Shown: piece after piece, positions 30,701 to 45,100 of the stretch
Layout of the letters: each line of letters opens with the position of its first letter
How positions within the stretch are numbered: the stretch's first letter is position 1
Source: Rhabditoides inermis
Taxonomy: Eukaryota; Nematoda; Chromadorea; Rhabditida; Rhabditidae
Length of the DNA: 64,000 nt
Direction of reading: 5' to 3'
Assembly (NCBI GenBank): GCA_963966185.1
Contig: CAWZYM010000346.1
Span: 92,001 to 156,000, forward strand
Notes under the pieces: generated by a model
What the model saw: the letters and a program-made list of their open reading frames with translations, nothing else
Told to the model about the DNA's origin: nothing
The model's database searches: none
Position numbers and translations under genes: made by a program

Positions 30701-33094
30701 TTCAAATTCATCGCTTTTCAAATTCATCGCTTTTCAAATTCATCGCTTTTCAAATTCATCGCTTTTTCAAATTCATCGCTTTTCAAATTCATCGCTTTTC
30801 AAATTCATCGCTTTTCAAATTCATCGCTTTTCAAATTCATCGCTTTTCAAATTCATCGCTTTTCAAATTCATCGCTTTTTCAAATTCATCGCTTTTCAAA
30901 TTCATCGCTTTTCAAATTCATCGCTTTTCAAATTCATCGCTTTTCAAATTCATCGCTTCTCAAATTCATCGCTTTTCAAATTCATCGCTTTTCAAATTCA
31001 TCGCTTTTTCAAATTCATCGCTTTTCAAATTCATCGCTTTTTCAAATTCATCGCTTTTCAAATTCATCGCTTTTCAAATTCATCGCTTTTCAAATTCATC
31101 GCTTTTCAAATTCATCGCTTTTTCAAATTCATCGCTTTTCAAATTCATCGCTTTTCAAATTCATCGCGTTTCAAATTCATCGCTTTTTCAAATTCATCGC
31201 TTTTCAAATTCATCGCTTTTCAAATTCATCGCTTTTTCAAATTCATCGCTTTTCAAATTCATCGCTTTTCAAACTCATCGCTTTTCAAATTCATTGCTTT
31301 TCAAATTCATCGCTTTTCAAATTCATCGCTTTTCAAATTCATCGCTTTTCAAATTCATCGCTTCTCAAATTCATCGCTTTTCAAATTCATCGCTTTTTCA
31401 AATTCATCGCTTTTCAAATTCATCGCTTTTCAAATTCATCGCTTTTCAAATTCATCGCTTTTTCAAATTCATCGCTTTTCAAATTCATCGCTTTTCAAAT
31501 TCATCGCTTTTCAAATTCATCGCTTTTCAAATTCATCGCTTTTCAAATTCATCGCTTTTTCAAATTCATCGCTTTTCAAATTCATCGCTTTTCAAATTCA
31601 TCGCTTTTCAAATTCATCGCTTTTCAAATTCATCGCTTTTCAAATTCATCGCTTTTCAAATTCATCGCTTTTTTAAATTCATCGCTTTTCAAATTCATCG
31701 CTTTTCAAATTCATCGCTTTTCAAATTCATCGCTTTTCAAATTCATCGCTTTTCAAATTCATCGCTTTTCAAATTCATCGCTTTTCAAATTCATCGCTTC
31801 TCAAATTCATCGCTTTTCAAATTCATCGCTTTTCAAATTCATCGCTTCTCAAATTCATCGCTTTTCAAATTCATCGCTTTTCAAATTCATCGCTTTTTCA
31901 AAGTCATCGCTTTTCAAATTCATCGCTTTTCAAATTCATCGCTTTTCCAATTCATCGCTTTTTCAAATTCATCGCTTTTCAAATTCATCGCTTTTCATGA
32001 TAACTTAGATGCTAATTTCTAGAATTTAAGCAAAGTAGGACACAAGCAAATGCTCGGGAAAGGGTGTAGGCGGAGGCTAAAAATTTCAATTCAGACAGTT
32101 TTTGTATGTAGTTATGCCTTCAGGGCACATTCACACGATTGAATTTGAACAAGTGAATTGTTGTATGCTTGCTTTTCCAATTCATCGCTTTACAAATTCA
32201 TCGCTTTTCAAATTCATCGCTTTTCAAATTAATCGCTTTTCAAATTCATCGCTTTTCAAATTCATCGCTTTTCAAATACATCGTTTTTCAATTTCATCGC
32301 TTTTCAAATTCATCGCTTTTCAAATTCATCGCTTTTCAAATTCATCGCTTTTCAGATTCATCGTTTTTCAAATTCATCGCTTTTCAATTTCATCGCTTTT
32401 CAAATTCATCGTTTTTTAAATTCATCGCTTTTCAAATTCATCGCTTTTCAAATTTATCGCTTTTCAAATTCATCGCTTCTCAAATTCATCGCTTTTCAAA
32501 TTCATCGCTTTTCAAGTTCATCGCTTTTTCAAAGTCATCGCTTTTCAAATTCATCGCTTTTCAAATTCATCGCTTTTCAAATTCATCGCTTTTTCAAATT
32601 CATCGCTTTTCAAATTCATCGCTTTTCATGATAACTTAGATGCTAATTTCTAGAATTTAAGCAAAGTAGGACACAAGCAAATGCTCGGGAAAGGGTGTAG
32701 GCGGAGGCTAAAAATTTCAATTCAGACAGTTTTTGTATGTAGTTATGCCTTCAGGGCACATTCACACGATTGAATTTGAACAAGTGAATTGTTGTATGCT
32801 TGCTTTTCCAATTCATCGCTTTACAAATTCATCGCTTTTCAAATTCATCGCTTTACAAATTCATCGCTTTTCAAATTCATCGCTTTCCAAATTCATCGCT
32901 TTTCAAATTCATCGCTTTACAAATTCATCGTTTTTCAAATTCATCGCTTTCAAATTTATCGCTTTTCAAATTCATCGCTTCTCAAATTCATCGCTTTTCA
33001 AATTCATCGCTTTTCAAATTCATCGCTTTTCAAATTCATCGCTTTTCAAATTCATCGCTTTTCAAGTTTCAAATTCATCGCTTTTCAAGTTCAT
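24756..33094 (+). repeat. SatA array 2b with seven further SatB linkers
   Basis: SatA runs of variable length separated by single inverted SatB units at 25263-25439, 26655-26831, 27081-27257, 28119-28295, 29043-29215, 31997-32169 and 32628-32801. Linkers 2-5 read GTAGTTATTTATGCC; linkers 1 and 6-8 read GTAGTTATGCC; linkers 6-8 share GGGTGTAGGCGG; linkers 7-8 share TATGCTTGC. These nested marks show local amplification of run-plus-linker cassettes. The array ends at a fold-back fragment. Confidence 0.95.
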
Positions 33095-33143
33095 AATTTT
33101 TTTGAACTTATTTTTTTCGAAAAACATTTTATTTGAAAAAGTT
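33093..33143 (+). mobile_element. 50 bp fragment of the fold-back element at a SatA/SatB junction
   Basis: Nearly identical to 16864-16914 (TTTTTTGAACTTATTTTTTT and following), joined directly to SatA on the left and SatB on the right. Confidence 0.85.
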
Positions 33144-36100
33144 GAGATGCTAAAGTGAAGACTTTAGCATCTCAATTGTCAGACAACATTTCACTTGTTT
33201 AAATTCAATCGTGTGAATGTGCCCTGAATGCACAACTACAAAAACTGTCTGAATTGAGATTTTTAGCCTCCGCCTCCACCCTTTCCCGAGCATTTGCTTG
33301 TGTCCTACTATGCTTAAATTCTAGAAATTAGCATCTCAGTTATCATAGAACACTTCACCTGTTTAAGTTCAATCGTGTGAATGTGCCCTGAATGCACAAC
33401 TACAAAATCTGTCTGAAATGAGATTTTGAGCATCCGCTTCCACCTTTTCCCGAGCATTTTCTAGTGTCCTACTATGCTTGAAATTTGAATTTCAGCATCT
33501 CAAATAGCATACAACAATTCACTTGTTCAAATTCAATCGTGTGAATGTGCCCTGAAGGCATAACTACATACATACAAAAAATTTCTGAAATGAGATTTTT
33601 AGCCTCCGCCTCCACCCTTTCCCGAGCATTTGCCAGTGTCCTACTATGCTCAAATTCTAGAGATTAGCATCTCAGTTATCATAGAACAGTTCACTTGTTT
33701 AAATTCAATCGTGTGAATGTGCCCTGAAAGAACAACTACAAAATCTGTCTGAAATGAGATTTTGAGCATCCGCTTCCACCTTTTCCCGAGCATTTGCTAG
33801 TGTCTTACTATGCTCAAAGTAAAGATTCCAGTATCTCAATTGTCAGTTAACATTTCACTTGTTCAAATTCAATCGTGTGAATAAGCCCTGAAGGCACAAC
33901 TACAAAAACTGTCAGAAATGAGATTTTGAGCATCTGCCTCCACCTTTTCCCGAGTATTTTCCAGTGTCCTACTTTGCTCAAAGTGAAGACTTTAGCATCT
34001 CAATTGTCAGACAACATTTCACTTGTTTAAATTCAATCGTGTGAATGTGCCCTGAATGCACAACTACAAAAACTGTCTGAATTGAGATTTTTAGCCTCCG
34101 CCTCCACCCTTTCCCGAGCATTTGCTTGTATCCTACTATGCTTAAATTCTAGAAATTAGCATCTAAGTTATCATAGAACAATTCACTTGTTTAAATTCAA
34201 TCGTGTGAATGTGCCCTGAATGCACAACTACAAAATCTGTCTGAAATGAGATTTTGAGCATCCGCTTCCACCTTTTCCCGAGCATTTGCTAGTGTCCTAC
34301 TATGCTCAAAGTGAAGATTTCAGCATCTCAATTGTCAGACAACATTTCACTTGTTTAAATTCAATCGTGTGAATGTGCCCTGAATGCACAACTACAAAAA
34401 CTGTCTGAATTGAGATTTTTAGCCTCCGCCTCCACCCTTTCCCGAGCATTTGCTTGTGTCCTACTATGCTTAAATTCTAGAAATTAGCATCTAAGTTATC
34501 ATAGAACATTTCACTTGTTTAAATTCAATCGTGTGAATGTGCCCTGAATGCACAACTACAAAAACTGTCTGAATTGAGATTTTTAGCCTCCGCCTCCACC
34601 CTTTCCCGAGCATTTGCTTGTGTCCTACTATGCTTAAATTCTAGAAATTAGCATCTCAGTTATCATAGAACACTTCACCTGTTTAAGTTCAATCGTGTGA
34701 ATGTGCCCTGAATGCACAACTACAAAAACTGTCTGAAATGAGATTTTTAGCCTCCGCCTCCACCCTTTCCCGAGCATTTGCCAGTGTCCTACTATGCTCA
34801 AATTCTAGAGATTAGCATCTCAGTTATCATAGAACAGTTCACTTGTTTAAATTCAATCGTGTGAATGTGCCCTGAAAGAACAACTACAAAATCTGTCTGA
34901 AATGAGATTTTGAGCATCCGCTTCCACCTTTTCCCGAGCATTTGCTAGTGTCTTACTATGCTCAAAGTAAAGATTCCAGTATCTCAATTGTCAGTTAACA
35001 TTTCACTTGTTCAAATTCAATCGTGTGAATAAGCCCTGAAGGCACAACTACAAAAACTGTCCGAAATGAGATTTTGAGCATCTGCCTCCACCTTTTCCCG
35101 AGTGTTTTCCAGTGTCCTACTTTGCTCAAAGTGAAGACTTTAGCATCTCAATTGTCAGACAACATTTCACTTGTTTAAGTTCAATCGTGTGAATGTGCCC
35201 TGAATGCACAACTACAAAAACTGTCTGAATTGAGATTTTTAGCCTCCGCCTCCACCCTTTCCCGAGCATTTGCTTGTATCCTACTATGCTTAAATTCTAG
35301 AAATTAGCATCTAAGTTATCATAGAACAATTCACTTGTTTAAATTCAATCGTGTGAATGTGCCCTGAATGCACAACTACAAAATCTGTCTGAAATGAGAT
35401 TTTGAGCATCCGCTTCCACCTTTTCCCGAGCATTTGCTAGTGTCCTACTATGCTCAAAGTGAAGATTTCAGCATCTCAATTGTCAGACAACATTTCACTT
35501 GTTTAAATTCAATCGTGTGAATGTGCCCTGAATGCACAACTACAAAAACTGTCTGAATTGAGATTTTTAGCCTCCGCCTCCACCCTTTCCCGAGCATTTG
35601 CTTGTGTCCTACTATGCTTAAATTCTAGAAATTAGCATATAAGTCATCATAGAACATTTCACTTGTTTAAATTCAATCGTGTGAATGTGCCCTGAATGCA
35701 CAACTACAAAAACTGTCTGAATTGAGATTTTTAGCCTCCGCCTCCACCCTTTCCCGAGCATTTGCTTGTGTCCTACTATGCTTAAACTCTAGAAATTAGC
35801 TTCTAAGTTATCATAGAACAATTCACTTGTTTAAATTCAATCGTGTGAATGTGCCCTGAATGCAAAACTACAAAATCTGTCTGAAATGAGATTTTGAGCA
35901 TCCGCTTCCACCTTTTCCCGAGCATTTGCTAGTGTCCTACTATGCTTGAAATTTGAATTTCAGCATCTCAAATAGCATACAACAATTCACTTGTTCAAAT
36001 TCAATCGTGTGAATGTGCCCTGAAGGCATAACTACATACATACAAAAACTGTCTGAAATGAGATTTTTAGCCTCCGCCTCCACCCTTTCCCGAGCATTTG

Positions 36101-39100
36101 CCAGTGTCCTACTATGCTCAAATTCTAGAGATTAGCATCTCAGTTATCATAGAACAGTTCACTTGTTTAAATTCAATCGTGTGATTGTGCCCTGAAAGAA
36201 CAACTACAAAATCTGTCTGAAATGAGATTTTGAGCATCCGCTTCCACCTTTTCCCGAGCATTTGCTAGTGTCTTACTATGCTCAAAGTAAAGATTCCAGT
36301 ATCTCAATTGTCAGTTAACATTTCACTTGTTCAAATTCAATCGTGTGAATAAGCCCTGAAGGCACAACTACAAAAACTGTCAGAAATGAGATTTTGAGCA
36401 TCTGCCTCCACCTTTTCCCGAGTATTTTCCAGTGTCCTACTTTGCTCAAAGTGAAGACTTTAGCATCTCAATTGTCAGACAACATTTCACTTGTTTAAAT
36501 TCAATCGTGTGAATGTGCCCTGAATGCACAACTACAAAAACTGTCTTAATTGAGATTTTTAGCCTCCGCCTCCACCCTTTCCCGAGCATTTGCTTGTGTC
36601 CTACTATGCTTAAATTCTAGAAATTAGCATCTAAGTTATCATAGAACAATTTACTTGTTTAAATTCAATCGTGTGAATGTGCCCTGAATGCACAACTACA
36701 AAATCTGTCTGAAATGAGATTTTGAGCATCCGCTTCCACCTTTTCCCGAGCATTTGCTAGTGTCCTACTATGCTTGAAATTTGAATTTCAGCATCTCAAA
36801 TAGCATACAACAATTCACTTGTTCAAATTCAATCGTGTGAATGTGCCCTGAAGGCATAACTACATAAATACAAAAACTGTCTGAAATGAGATTTTTAGCC
36901 TCCGCCTCCACCCTTTCCCGAGCATTTGCCAGTGTCCTACTATGCTCAAATTCTAGAGATTAGCATCTCAGTTATCATAGAACAGTTCACTTGTTTAAAT
37001 TCAATCGTGTGAATGTGCCCTGAAAGAACAACTACAAAATCTGTCTGAAATGAGATTTTGAGCATCCGCTTCCACCTTTTCCCGAGCATTTGCTAGTGTC
37101 TTACTATGCTCAAAGTAAAGATTCCAGTATCTCAATTGTCAGTTAACATTTCACTTGTTCAAATTCAATCGTGTGAATAAGCCCTGAAGGCACAACTACA
37201 AAAACTGTCAGAAATGAGATTTTGAGCATCTGCCTCCACCTTTTCCCGAGTGTTTTCCAGTGTCCTACTTTGCTCAAAGTGAAGACTTTAGCATCTCAAT
37301 TGTCAGACAACATTTCACTTGTTTAAGTTCAATCGTGTGAATGTGCCCTGAATGCACAACTACAAAAACTGTCTGAATTGAGATTTTTAGCCTCCGCCTC
37401 CACCCTTTCCCGAGCATTTGCTTGTGTCCTACTATGCTTAAATTCTAGAAATTAGCATCTGAGTTATCATAGAACAATTCACTTGTTTAAATTCAATCGT
37501 GTGAATGTGCCCTGAATGCACAACTACAAAATCTGTCTGAAATGAGATTTTGAGCATCCGCTTCCACCTTTTCCCGAGCATTTGCTAGTGTCCTACTATG
37601 CTTGAAATTTGAATTTCAGCATCTCAAATAGCATACAACAATTCACTTGTTCAAATTCAATCGTGTGAATGTGCCCTGAAGGCATAACTACATAAATACA
37701 AAAACTGTCTGAAATGAGATTTTTAGCCTCCGCCTCCACCCTTTCCCGAGCATTTGCCAGTGTCCTACTATGCTCAAATTCTAGAGATTAGCATCTCAGT
37801 TATCATAGAACAGTTCACTTGTTTAAATTCAATCGTGTGAATGTGCCCTGAAAGAACAACTACAAAATCTGTCTGAAATGAGATTTTGAGCATCCGCTTC
37901 CACCTTTTCCCGAGCATTTGCTAGTGTCTTACTATGCTCAAAGTAAAGATTCCAGTATCTCAATTGTCAGTTAACATTTCACTTGTTCAAATTCAATCGT
38001 GTGAATAAGCCCTGAAGGCACAACTACAAAAACTGTCAGAAATGAGATTTTGAGCATCTGCCTCCACCTTTTCCCGAGTGTTTTCCAGTGTCCTACTTTG
38101 CTCAAAGTGAAGACTTTAGCATCTCAATTGTCAGACAACATTTCACTTGTTTAAGTTCAATCGTGTGAATGTGCCCTGAATGCACAACTACAAAAACTGT
38201 CTGAATTGAGATTTTTAGCCTCCGCCTCCACCCTTTCCCGAGCATTTGCTTGTGTCCTACTATGCTTAAATTCTAGAAATTAGCATCTGAGTTATCATAG
38301 AACAATTCACTTGTTTAAATTCAATCGTGTGAATGTGCCCTGAATGCACAACTACAAAATCTGTCTGAAATGAGATTTTGAGCATCCGCTTCCACCTTTT
38401 CCCGAGCATTTGCTAGTGTCCTACTATGCTCAAAGTGAAGATTTCAGCATCTCAATTGTCAGACAACATTTCACTTGTTCAAATTCAATCGTGTGAATAA
38501 GCCCTGAAGGCACAACTACAAAAACTGTCAGAAATGAGATTTTGAGCATCTGCCTCCACCTTTTCCCGAGCATTTGCTAGTGTCTTACTATGCTCAAAGT
38601 AAAGATTCCAGTATCTCAATTGTCAGTTAACATTTCACTTGTTCAAATTCAATCGTGTGAATAAGCCCTGAAGGCACAACTACAAAAACTGTCAGAAATG
38701 AGATTTTGAGCATCTGCCTCCACCTTTTCCCGAGTATTTTCCAGTGTCCTACTTTGCTCAAAGTGAAGACTTTAGCATCTCAATTGTCAGACAACATTTC
38801 ACTTGTTTAAATTCAATCGTGTGAATGTGCCCTGAATGCACAACTACAAAAACTGTCTTAATTGAGATTTTTAGCCTCCGCCTCCACCCTTTCCCGAGCA
38901 TTTGCTTGTGTCCTACTATGCTTAAATTCTAGAAATTAGCATCTAAGTTATCATAGAACAATTCACTTGTTTAAATTCAATCGTGTGAATGTGCCCTGAA
39001 TGCAAAACTACAAAATCTGTCTGAAATGAGATTTTGAGCATCCGCTTCCACCTTTTCCCGAGCATTTGCTAGTGTCCTACTATGCTTGAAATTTGAATTT

Positions 39101-42100
39101 CAGCATCTCAAATAGCATACAACAATTCACTTGTTCAAATTCAATCGTGTGAATGTGCCCTGAAGGCATAACTACATACATACAAAAACTGTCTGAAATG
39201 AGATTTTTAGCCTCCGCCTCCACCCTTTCCCGAGCATTTGCCAGTGTCCTACTATGCTCAAATTCTAGAGATTAGCATCTCAGTTATCATAGAACAGTTC
39301 ACTTGTTTAAATTCAATCGTGTGATTGTGCCCTGAAAGAACAACTACAAAATCTGTCTGAAATGAGATTTTGAGCATCCGCTTCCACCTTTTCCCGAGCA
39401 TTTGCTAGTGTCTTACTATGCTCAAAGTAAAGATTCCAGTATCTCAATTGTCAGTTAACATTTCACTTGTTCAAATTCAATCGTGTGAATAAGCCCTGAA
39501 GGCACAACTACAAAAACTGTCAGAAATGAGATTTTGAGCATCTGCCTCCACCTTTTCCCGAGTATTTTCCAGTGTCCTACTTTGCTCAAAGTGAAGACTT
39601 TAGCATCTCAAATGTCAGACAACATTTCACTTGTTTAAATTCAATCGTGTGAATGTGCCCTGAATGCACAACTACAAAAACTGTCTTAGTTGAGATTTTT
39701 AGCCTCCGCCTCCACCCTTTCCCGAGCATTTGCTTGTGTCCTACTATGCTTAAATTCTAGAAATTAGCATCTAAGTTATCATAGAACAATTCACTTGTTT
39801 AAATTCAATCGTGTGAATGTGCCCTGAATGCACAACTACAAAATCTGTCTGAAATGAGATTTTGAGCATCCGCTTCCACCTTTTCCCGAGCATTTGCTAG
39901 TGTCCTACTATGCTCAAAGTGAAGATTTCAGCATCTCAATTGTCAGACAACATTTCACTTGTTTAAATTCAATCGTGTGAATGTGCCCTGAATGCAAAAC
40001 TACAAAAACTGTCTGAATTGAGATTTTTAGCCTCCGCCTCCACCCTTTCCCGAGCATTTGCTTGTGTCCTACTATGCCTAAATTCTAGAAATTAGCATCT
40101 AAGTTTTCATAGAACATTTCACTTGTTTAAATTCAATCGTGTGAATGTGCCCTGAATGCACAACTACAAAAACTGTCTGAATTGAGATTTTTAGCCTCCG
40201 CCTCCACCCTTTCCCGAGCATTTGCTTGTGTCCTACTATGCTTAAATTCTAGAAATTAGCATCTCAGTTATCATAGAACACTTCACCTGTTTAAGTTCAA
40301 CCGTGTGAATGTGCCCTGAATGCACAACTACAAAATCTGTCTGAAATGAGATTTTGAGCATCCGCTTCCACCTTTTCCCGAGCATTTGCTAGTGTCCTAC
40401 TATGCTCAAAGTGAAGATTTCAGCATCTCAATTGTCAGACAACATTTCACTTGTTCAAATTCAATCGTGTGAATAAGCCCTGAAGGCACAACTACAAAAA
40501 CTGTCAGAAATGAGATTTTGAGCATCTGCCTCCACCTTTTCCAGAGTGTTTGCCAGTGTCCTACTAAGCTTGAAATTTGAATTTCAGCATCTTAAAAAGC
40601 ATACAACAATTCACTTGTTCAAATTCAATCGTGTGAATGTGCCCTGAAGGAATAACTACATACAAAAACTGTCTTAAATGAGATTTTTAGCCTCCGCCTC
40701 CACCATTTCTCGAGCATTTGCCAATGTCCTACTATGCTGAAATTTAAGAAATTAGCATCTCACTTATTATAGAACAATTCACTTGTTCAAATTCAATCGT
40801 GTGAATGTGCCCTGAAGGCATAACTACATATAAAAACTGTCTGAATTGAGATTTTTAGCCTCCGCCTCCACCCTTTCCCGAGCATTTGCTTGTGTCCTAC
40901 TATGCCTAAACTCTAGAAATTAGCATCTAAGTTATCATAGAACAATTCACTTGTTTAAATTCAATCGTGTGAATGTGCCCTGAATGCACAACTACAAAAT
41001 CTGTCTGAAATGAGATTTTGAGCATCCGCTTCCACCTTTTCCCGAGCATTTGCTAGTGTCCTACTATGCTTGAAATTTGAATTTCAGCATCTCAAATAGC
41101 ATACAACAATTCACTCGTTCAAATTCAATCGTGTGAATGTGCCCTGAATGCACAACTACAAAAACTGTCTGAAATGAGATTTTTAGCCTCCGCCTCCACC
41201 CTTTCCCGAGCATTTGCCAGTGTCCTACTATGCTCAAATTCTAGAGATTAGCATCTCAGTTATCATAGAACAGTTCACTTGTTTAAATTCAATCGTGTGA
41301 ATGTGCCCTGAAAGAACAACTACAAAATCTGTCTGAAATGAGATTTTGAGCATCCGCTTCCACCTTTTCCCGAGCATTTGCTAGTGTCTTACTATGCTCA
41401 AAGTAAAGATTCCAGTATCTCAATTGTCAGTTAACATTTCACTTGTTCAAATTCAATCGTGTGAATAAGCCCTGAAGGCACAACTACAAAAACTGTCAGA
41501 AATGAGATTTTTAGCCTCCGCTTCCACCTTTTCCCGAGCATTTTCCAGTGTCCTACTTTGCTCAAAGTGAAGACTTTAGCATCTCAATTGTCAGACAACA
41601 TTTCACTTGTTTAAATTCAATCGTGTGAATGTGCCCTGAATGCACAACTACAAAAACTGTCTGAATTGAGATTTTTAGCCTCCGCTTCCACCTTTTCCCG
41701 AGCATTTGCTTGTGTCCTACTATGCTTAAACTCTAGAAATTAGCATCTAAGTTATCATAGAACATTTCACTTGTTTAAATTCAATCGTGTGAATGTGCCC
41801 TGAATGCACAACTACAAAAACTGTCTGAATTGAGATTTTTAGCCTCCGCCTCCACCCTTTCCCGAGCATTTGCTTGTGTCCTACTATGCTTAAATTCTAG
41901 AAATTAGCATCTCAGTTATCATAGAACACTTCACCTGTTTAAGTTCAATCGTGTGAATGTGCCCTGAATGCACAACTACAAAATCTGTCTGAAATGAGAT
42001 TTTGAGCATCCGCTTCCACCTTTTCCCGAGCATTTGCTAGTGTCCTACTATGCTTGAAATTTGAATTTCAGCATCTCAAATAGCATACAACAATTCACTT

Positions 42101-45100
42101 GTTCAAATTCAATCGTGTGAATGTGCCCTGAAGGCATAACTACATACATACAAAAAATTTCTGAAATGAGATTTTTAGCCTCCGCCTCCACCCTTTCCCG
42201 AGCATTTGCCAGTGTCCTACTATGCTCAAATTCTAGAGATTAGCATCTCAGTTATCATAGAACATTTCACTTGTTCAAATTCAATCGTGTGAATAAGCCC
42301 TGAAGGCACAACTACAAAAACTGTCAGAAATGAGATTTTGAGCATCTGCCTCCACCTTTTCCCGAGTATTTTCCAGTGTCCTACTTTGCTCAAAGTGAAG
42401 ACTTTAGCATCTCAATTGTCAGACAACATTTCACTTGTTTAAATTCAATCGTGTGAATGTGCCCTGAATGCACAACTACAAAAACTGTCTGAATTGAGAT
42501 TTTTAGCCTCCGCCTCCACCCTTTCCCGAGCATTTGCTTGTGTCCTACTATGCTTAAATTCTAGAAATTAGCATCTAAGTTATCATAGAACAATTCACTT
42601 GTTTAAATTCAATCGTGTGAATGTGCCCTGAATGCACAACTACAAAATCTGTCTGAAATGAGATTTTGAGCATCCGCTTCCACCTTTTCCCGAGCATTTG
42701 CTAGTGTCCTACTATGCTCAAAGTGAAGATTTCAGCATCTCAACTGTCAGTTAACATTTCACTTGTTCAAATTCAATCGTGTGAATAAGCCCTGAAGGCA
42801 CAACTACAAAAACTGTCAGAAATGAGATTTTGAGCATCTGCCTCCACCTTTTCCCGAGTATTTTCCAGTGTCCTACTTTGCTCAAACTGAAGACTTTAGC
42901 ATCTCAATTGTCAGACAACATTTCACTTGTTTAAATTCAATCGTGTGAATGTGCCCTGAATGCACAACTACAAAAACTGTCTGAATTGAGATTTTTAGCC
43001 TCCGCCTCCACCCATTCCCGAGCATTTGCTTGTGTCCTACTATGCTTAAACTCTAGAAATTAGCATCTAACTTATCATAGAACATTTCACTTGTTTAAAT
43101 TCAATCGTGTGAATGTGCCCTGAATGCACAACTACAAAAACTGTCTGAATTGAGATTTTTAGCCTCCGCCTCCACCCTTTCCCGAGCATTTGCTTGTGTC
43201 CTACTATGCTTAAATTCTAGAAATTAGCATCTCAGTTATCATAGAACACTTCACCTGTTTAAGTTCAATCGTGTGAATGTGCCCTGAATGCACAACTACA
43301 AAATCTGTCTGAAATGAGATTTTGAGCATCCGCTTCCACCTTTTCCCGAGCATTTGCTAGTGTCCTACTATGCTTGAAATTTGAATTTCAGCATCTCAAA
43401 TAGCATACAACAATTCACTTGTTCAAATTCAATCGTGTGAATGTGCCCTGAAGGCATAACTACATACATACAAAAAATTTCTGAAATGAGATTTTTAGCC
43501 TCCGCCTCCACCCTTTCCCGAGCAATTGCTTGTGTCCTACTATGCTTAAATTCTAGAAATTAGCATCTAAGTTATCATAGAACAATTCACTTGTTTAAAT
43601 TCAATCGTGTGAATGTGCCCTGAATGCACAACTACAAAATCTGTCTGAAATGAGATTTTGAGCATCCGCTTCCACCTTTTCCCGAGCATTTGCTAGTGTC
43701 TTACTATGCTCAAAGTGAAGATTTCAGCATCTCAATTGTCAGACAACATTTCACTTGTTTAAATTCAATCGTGTGAATGTGCCCTGAATGCACAACTACA
43801 AAAACTGTCTGAATTGAGATTTTTAGCCTCCGCCTCCACCCTTTCCCGAGCATTTGCTTGTGTCCTACTATGCCTAAATTCTAGAAATTAGCATCTAAGT
43901 TATCATAGAACATTTCACTTGTTTAAATTCAATCGTGTGAATGTGCCCTGAATGCACAACTACACAAACTGTCTGAATTGAGATTTTTAGACTCCGCCTC
44001 CACCCTTTCCCGAGCATTTGCTTGTGTCCTACTATGCTTAAATTCTAGAAATAAGCATCTCAGTTATCCAAGAACACTTCACCTGTTTAAGTTCAATCGT
44101 GTGAATGTGCCCTGAATGCACAACTACAAAATCTGTCTGAAATGAGATTTTGAGCATCCGCTTCCACCTTTTCACGAGCATTTGCTAGTGTCCTACTATG
44201 CTCAAAGTGAAGATTTCAGCATCTCAATTGTCAGACAACATTTCACTTGTTCAAATTCAATCGTGTGAATAAGCCCTGAAGGCACAACTACAAAAACTGT
44301 CAGAAATGAGATTTTGAGCATCTGCCTCCACCTTTTCCAGAGTGTTTGCCAGTGTCCTACTATGCTTGAAATTTGAATTGCAGCATCTTAAAAAGCATAC
44401 AACAATTCACTTGTTCAAATTCAATCGTGTGAATGTGCCCTGAAGGAATAACTACATACAAAAACTGTCTTAAATGAGATTTTTAGCCTCCGCCTCCACC
44501 ATTTCTCGAGCATTTGCCAATGTCCTACTATGCTGAAATTTAAGAAATTAGCATCTCACTTATTATAGAACAATTCACTTGTTTTATTTCAATCGTGTGA
44601 ATGTGCCCGGAAGGCACAACTACGAAAACTGTCTGAAATGAGATTTTTAGCCTCCGCCTCCACCCTTTCCCGAGCATTTGCCAGTGTCCTACTATTAAAT
44701 TTTAGAGATTAACATCTCAGTTATCATAGAACAATTCACTTGTTTTATTTCAATAGTGTGAATGTGCCCGGAAGGCACAACTACAAAAACTGTCTGAAAT
44801 GAAATTTTTAGCCTCCGCCTCCACCTTTTCCCGAGTATTTTCCAGTGTCCTACTATGCTTAAAATTTGTATTCCAGCATCTCAAATAGCATACAACAATT
44901 CACTTGTTCAAATTCAATCGTGTGAATGTGCCCTGAAGGCAAAACTACATACAAAAACTGTCTGAATTGAGATTTTTAGCCTCCGCCTCCACCCTTTCCC
45001 GAGCATTTGCTTGTGTTCTACTATGCTTAAACTCTAGAAATTAGCATCTAAGTTATCATAAAACAATTTACTTGTTTAAATTCAATCGTGTGATTGTGCC

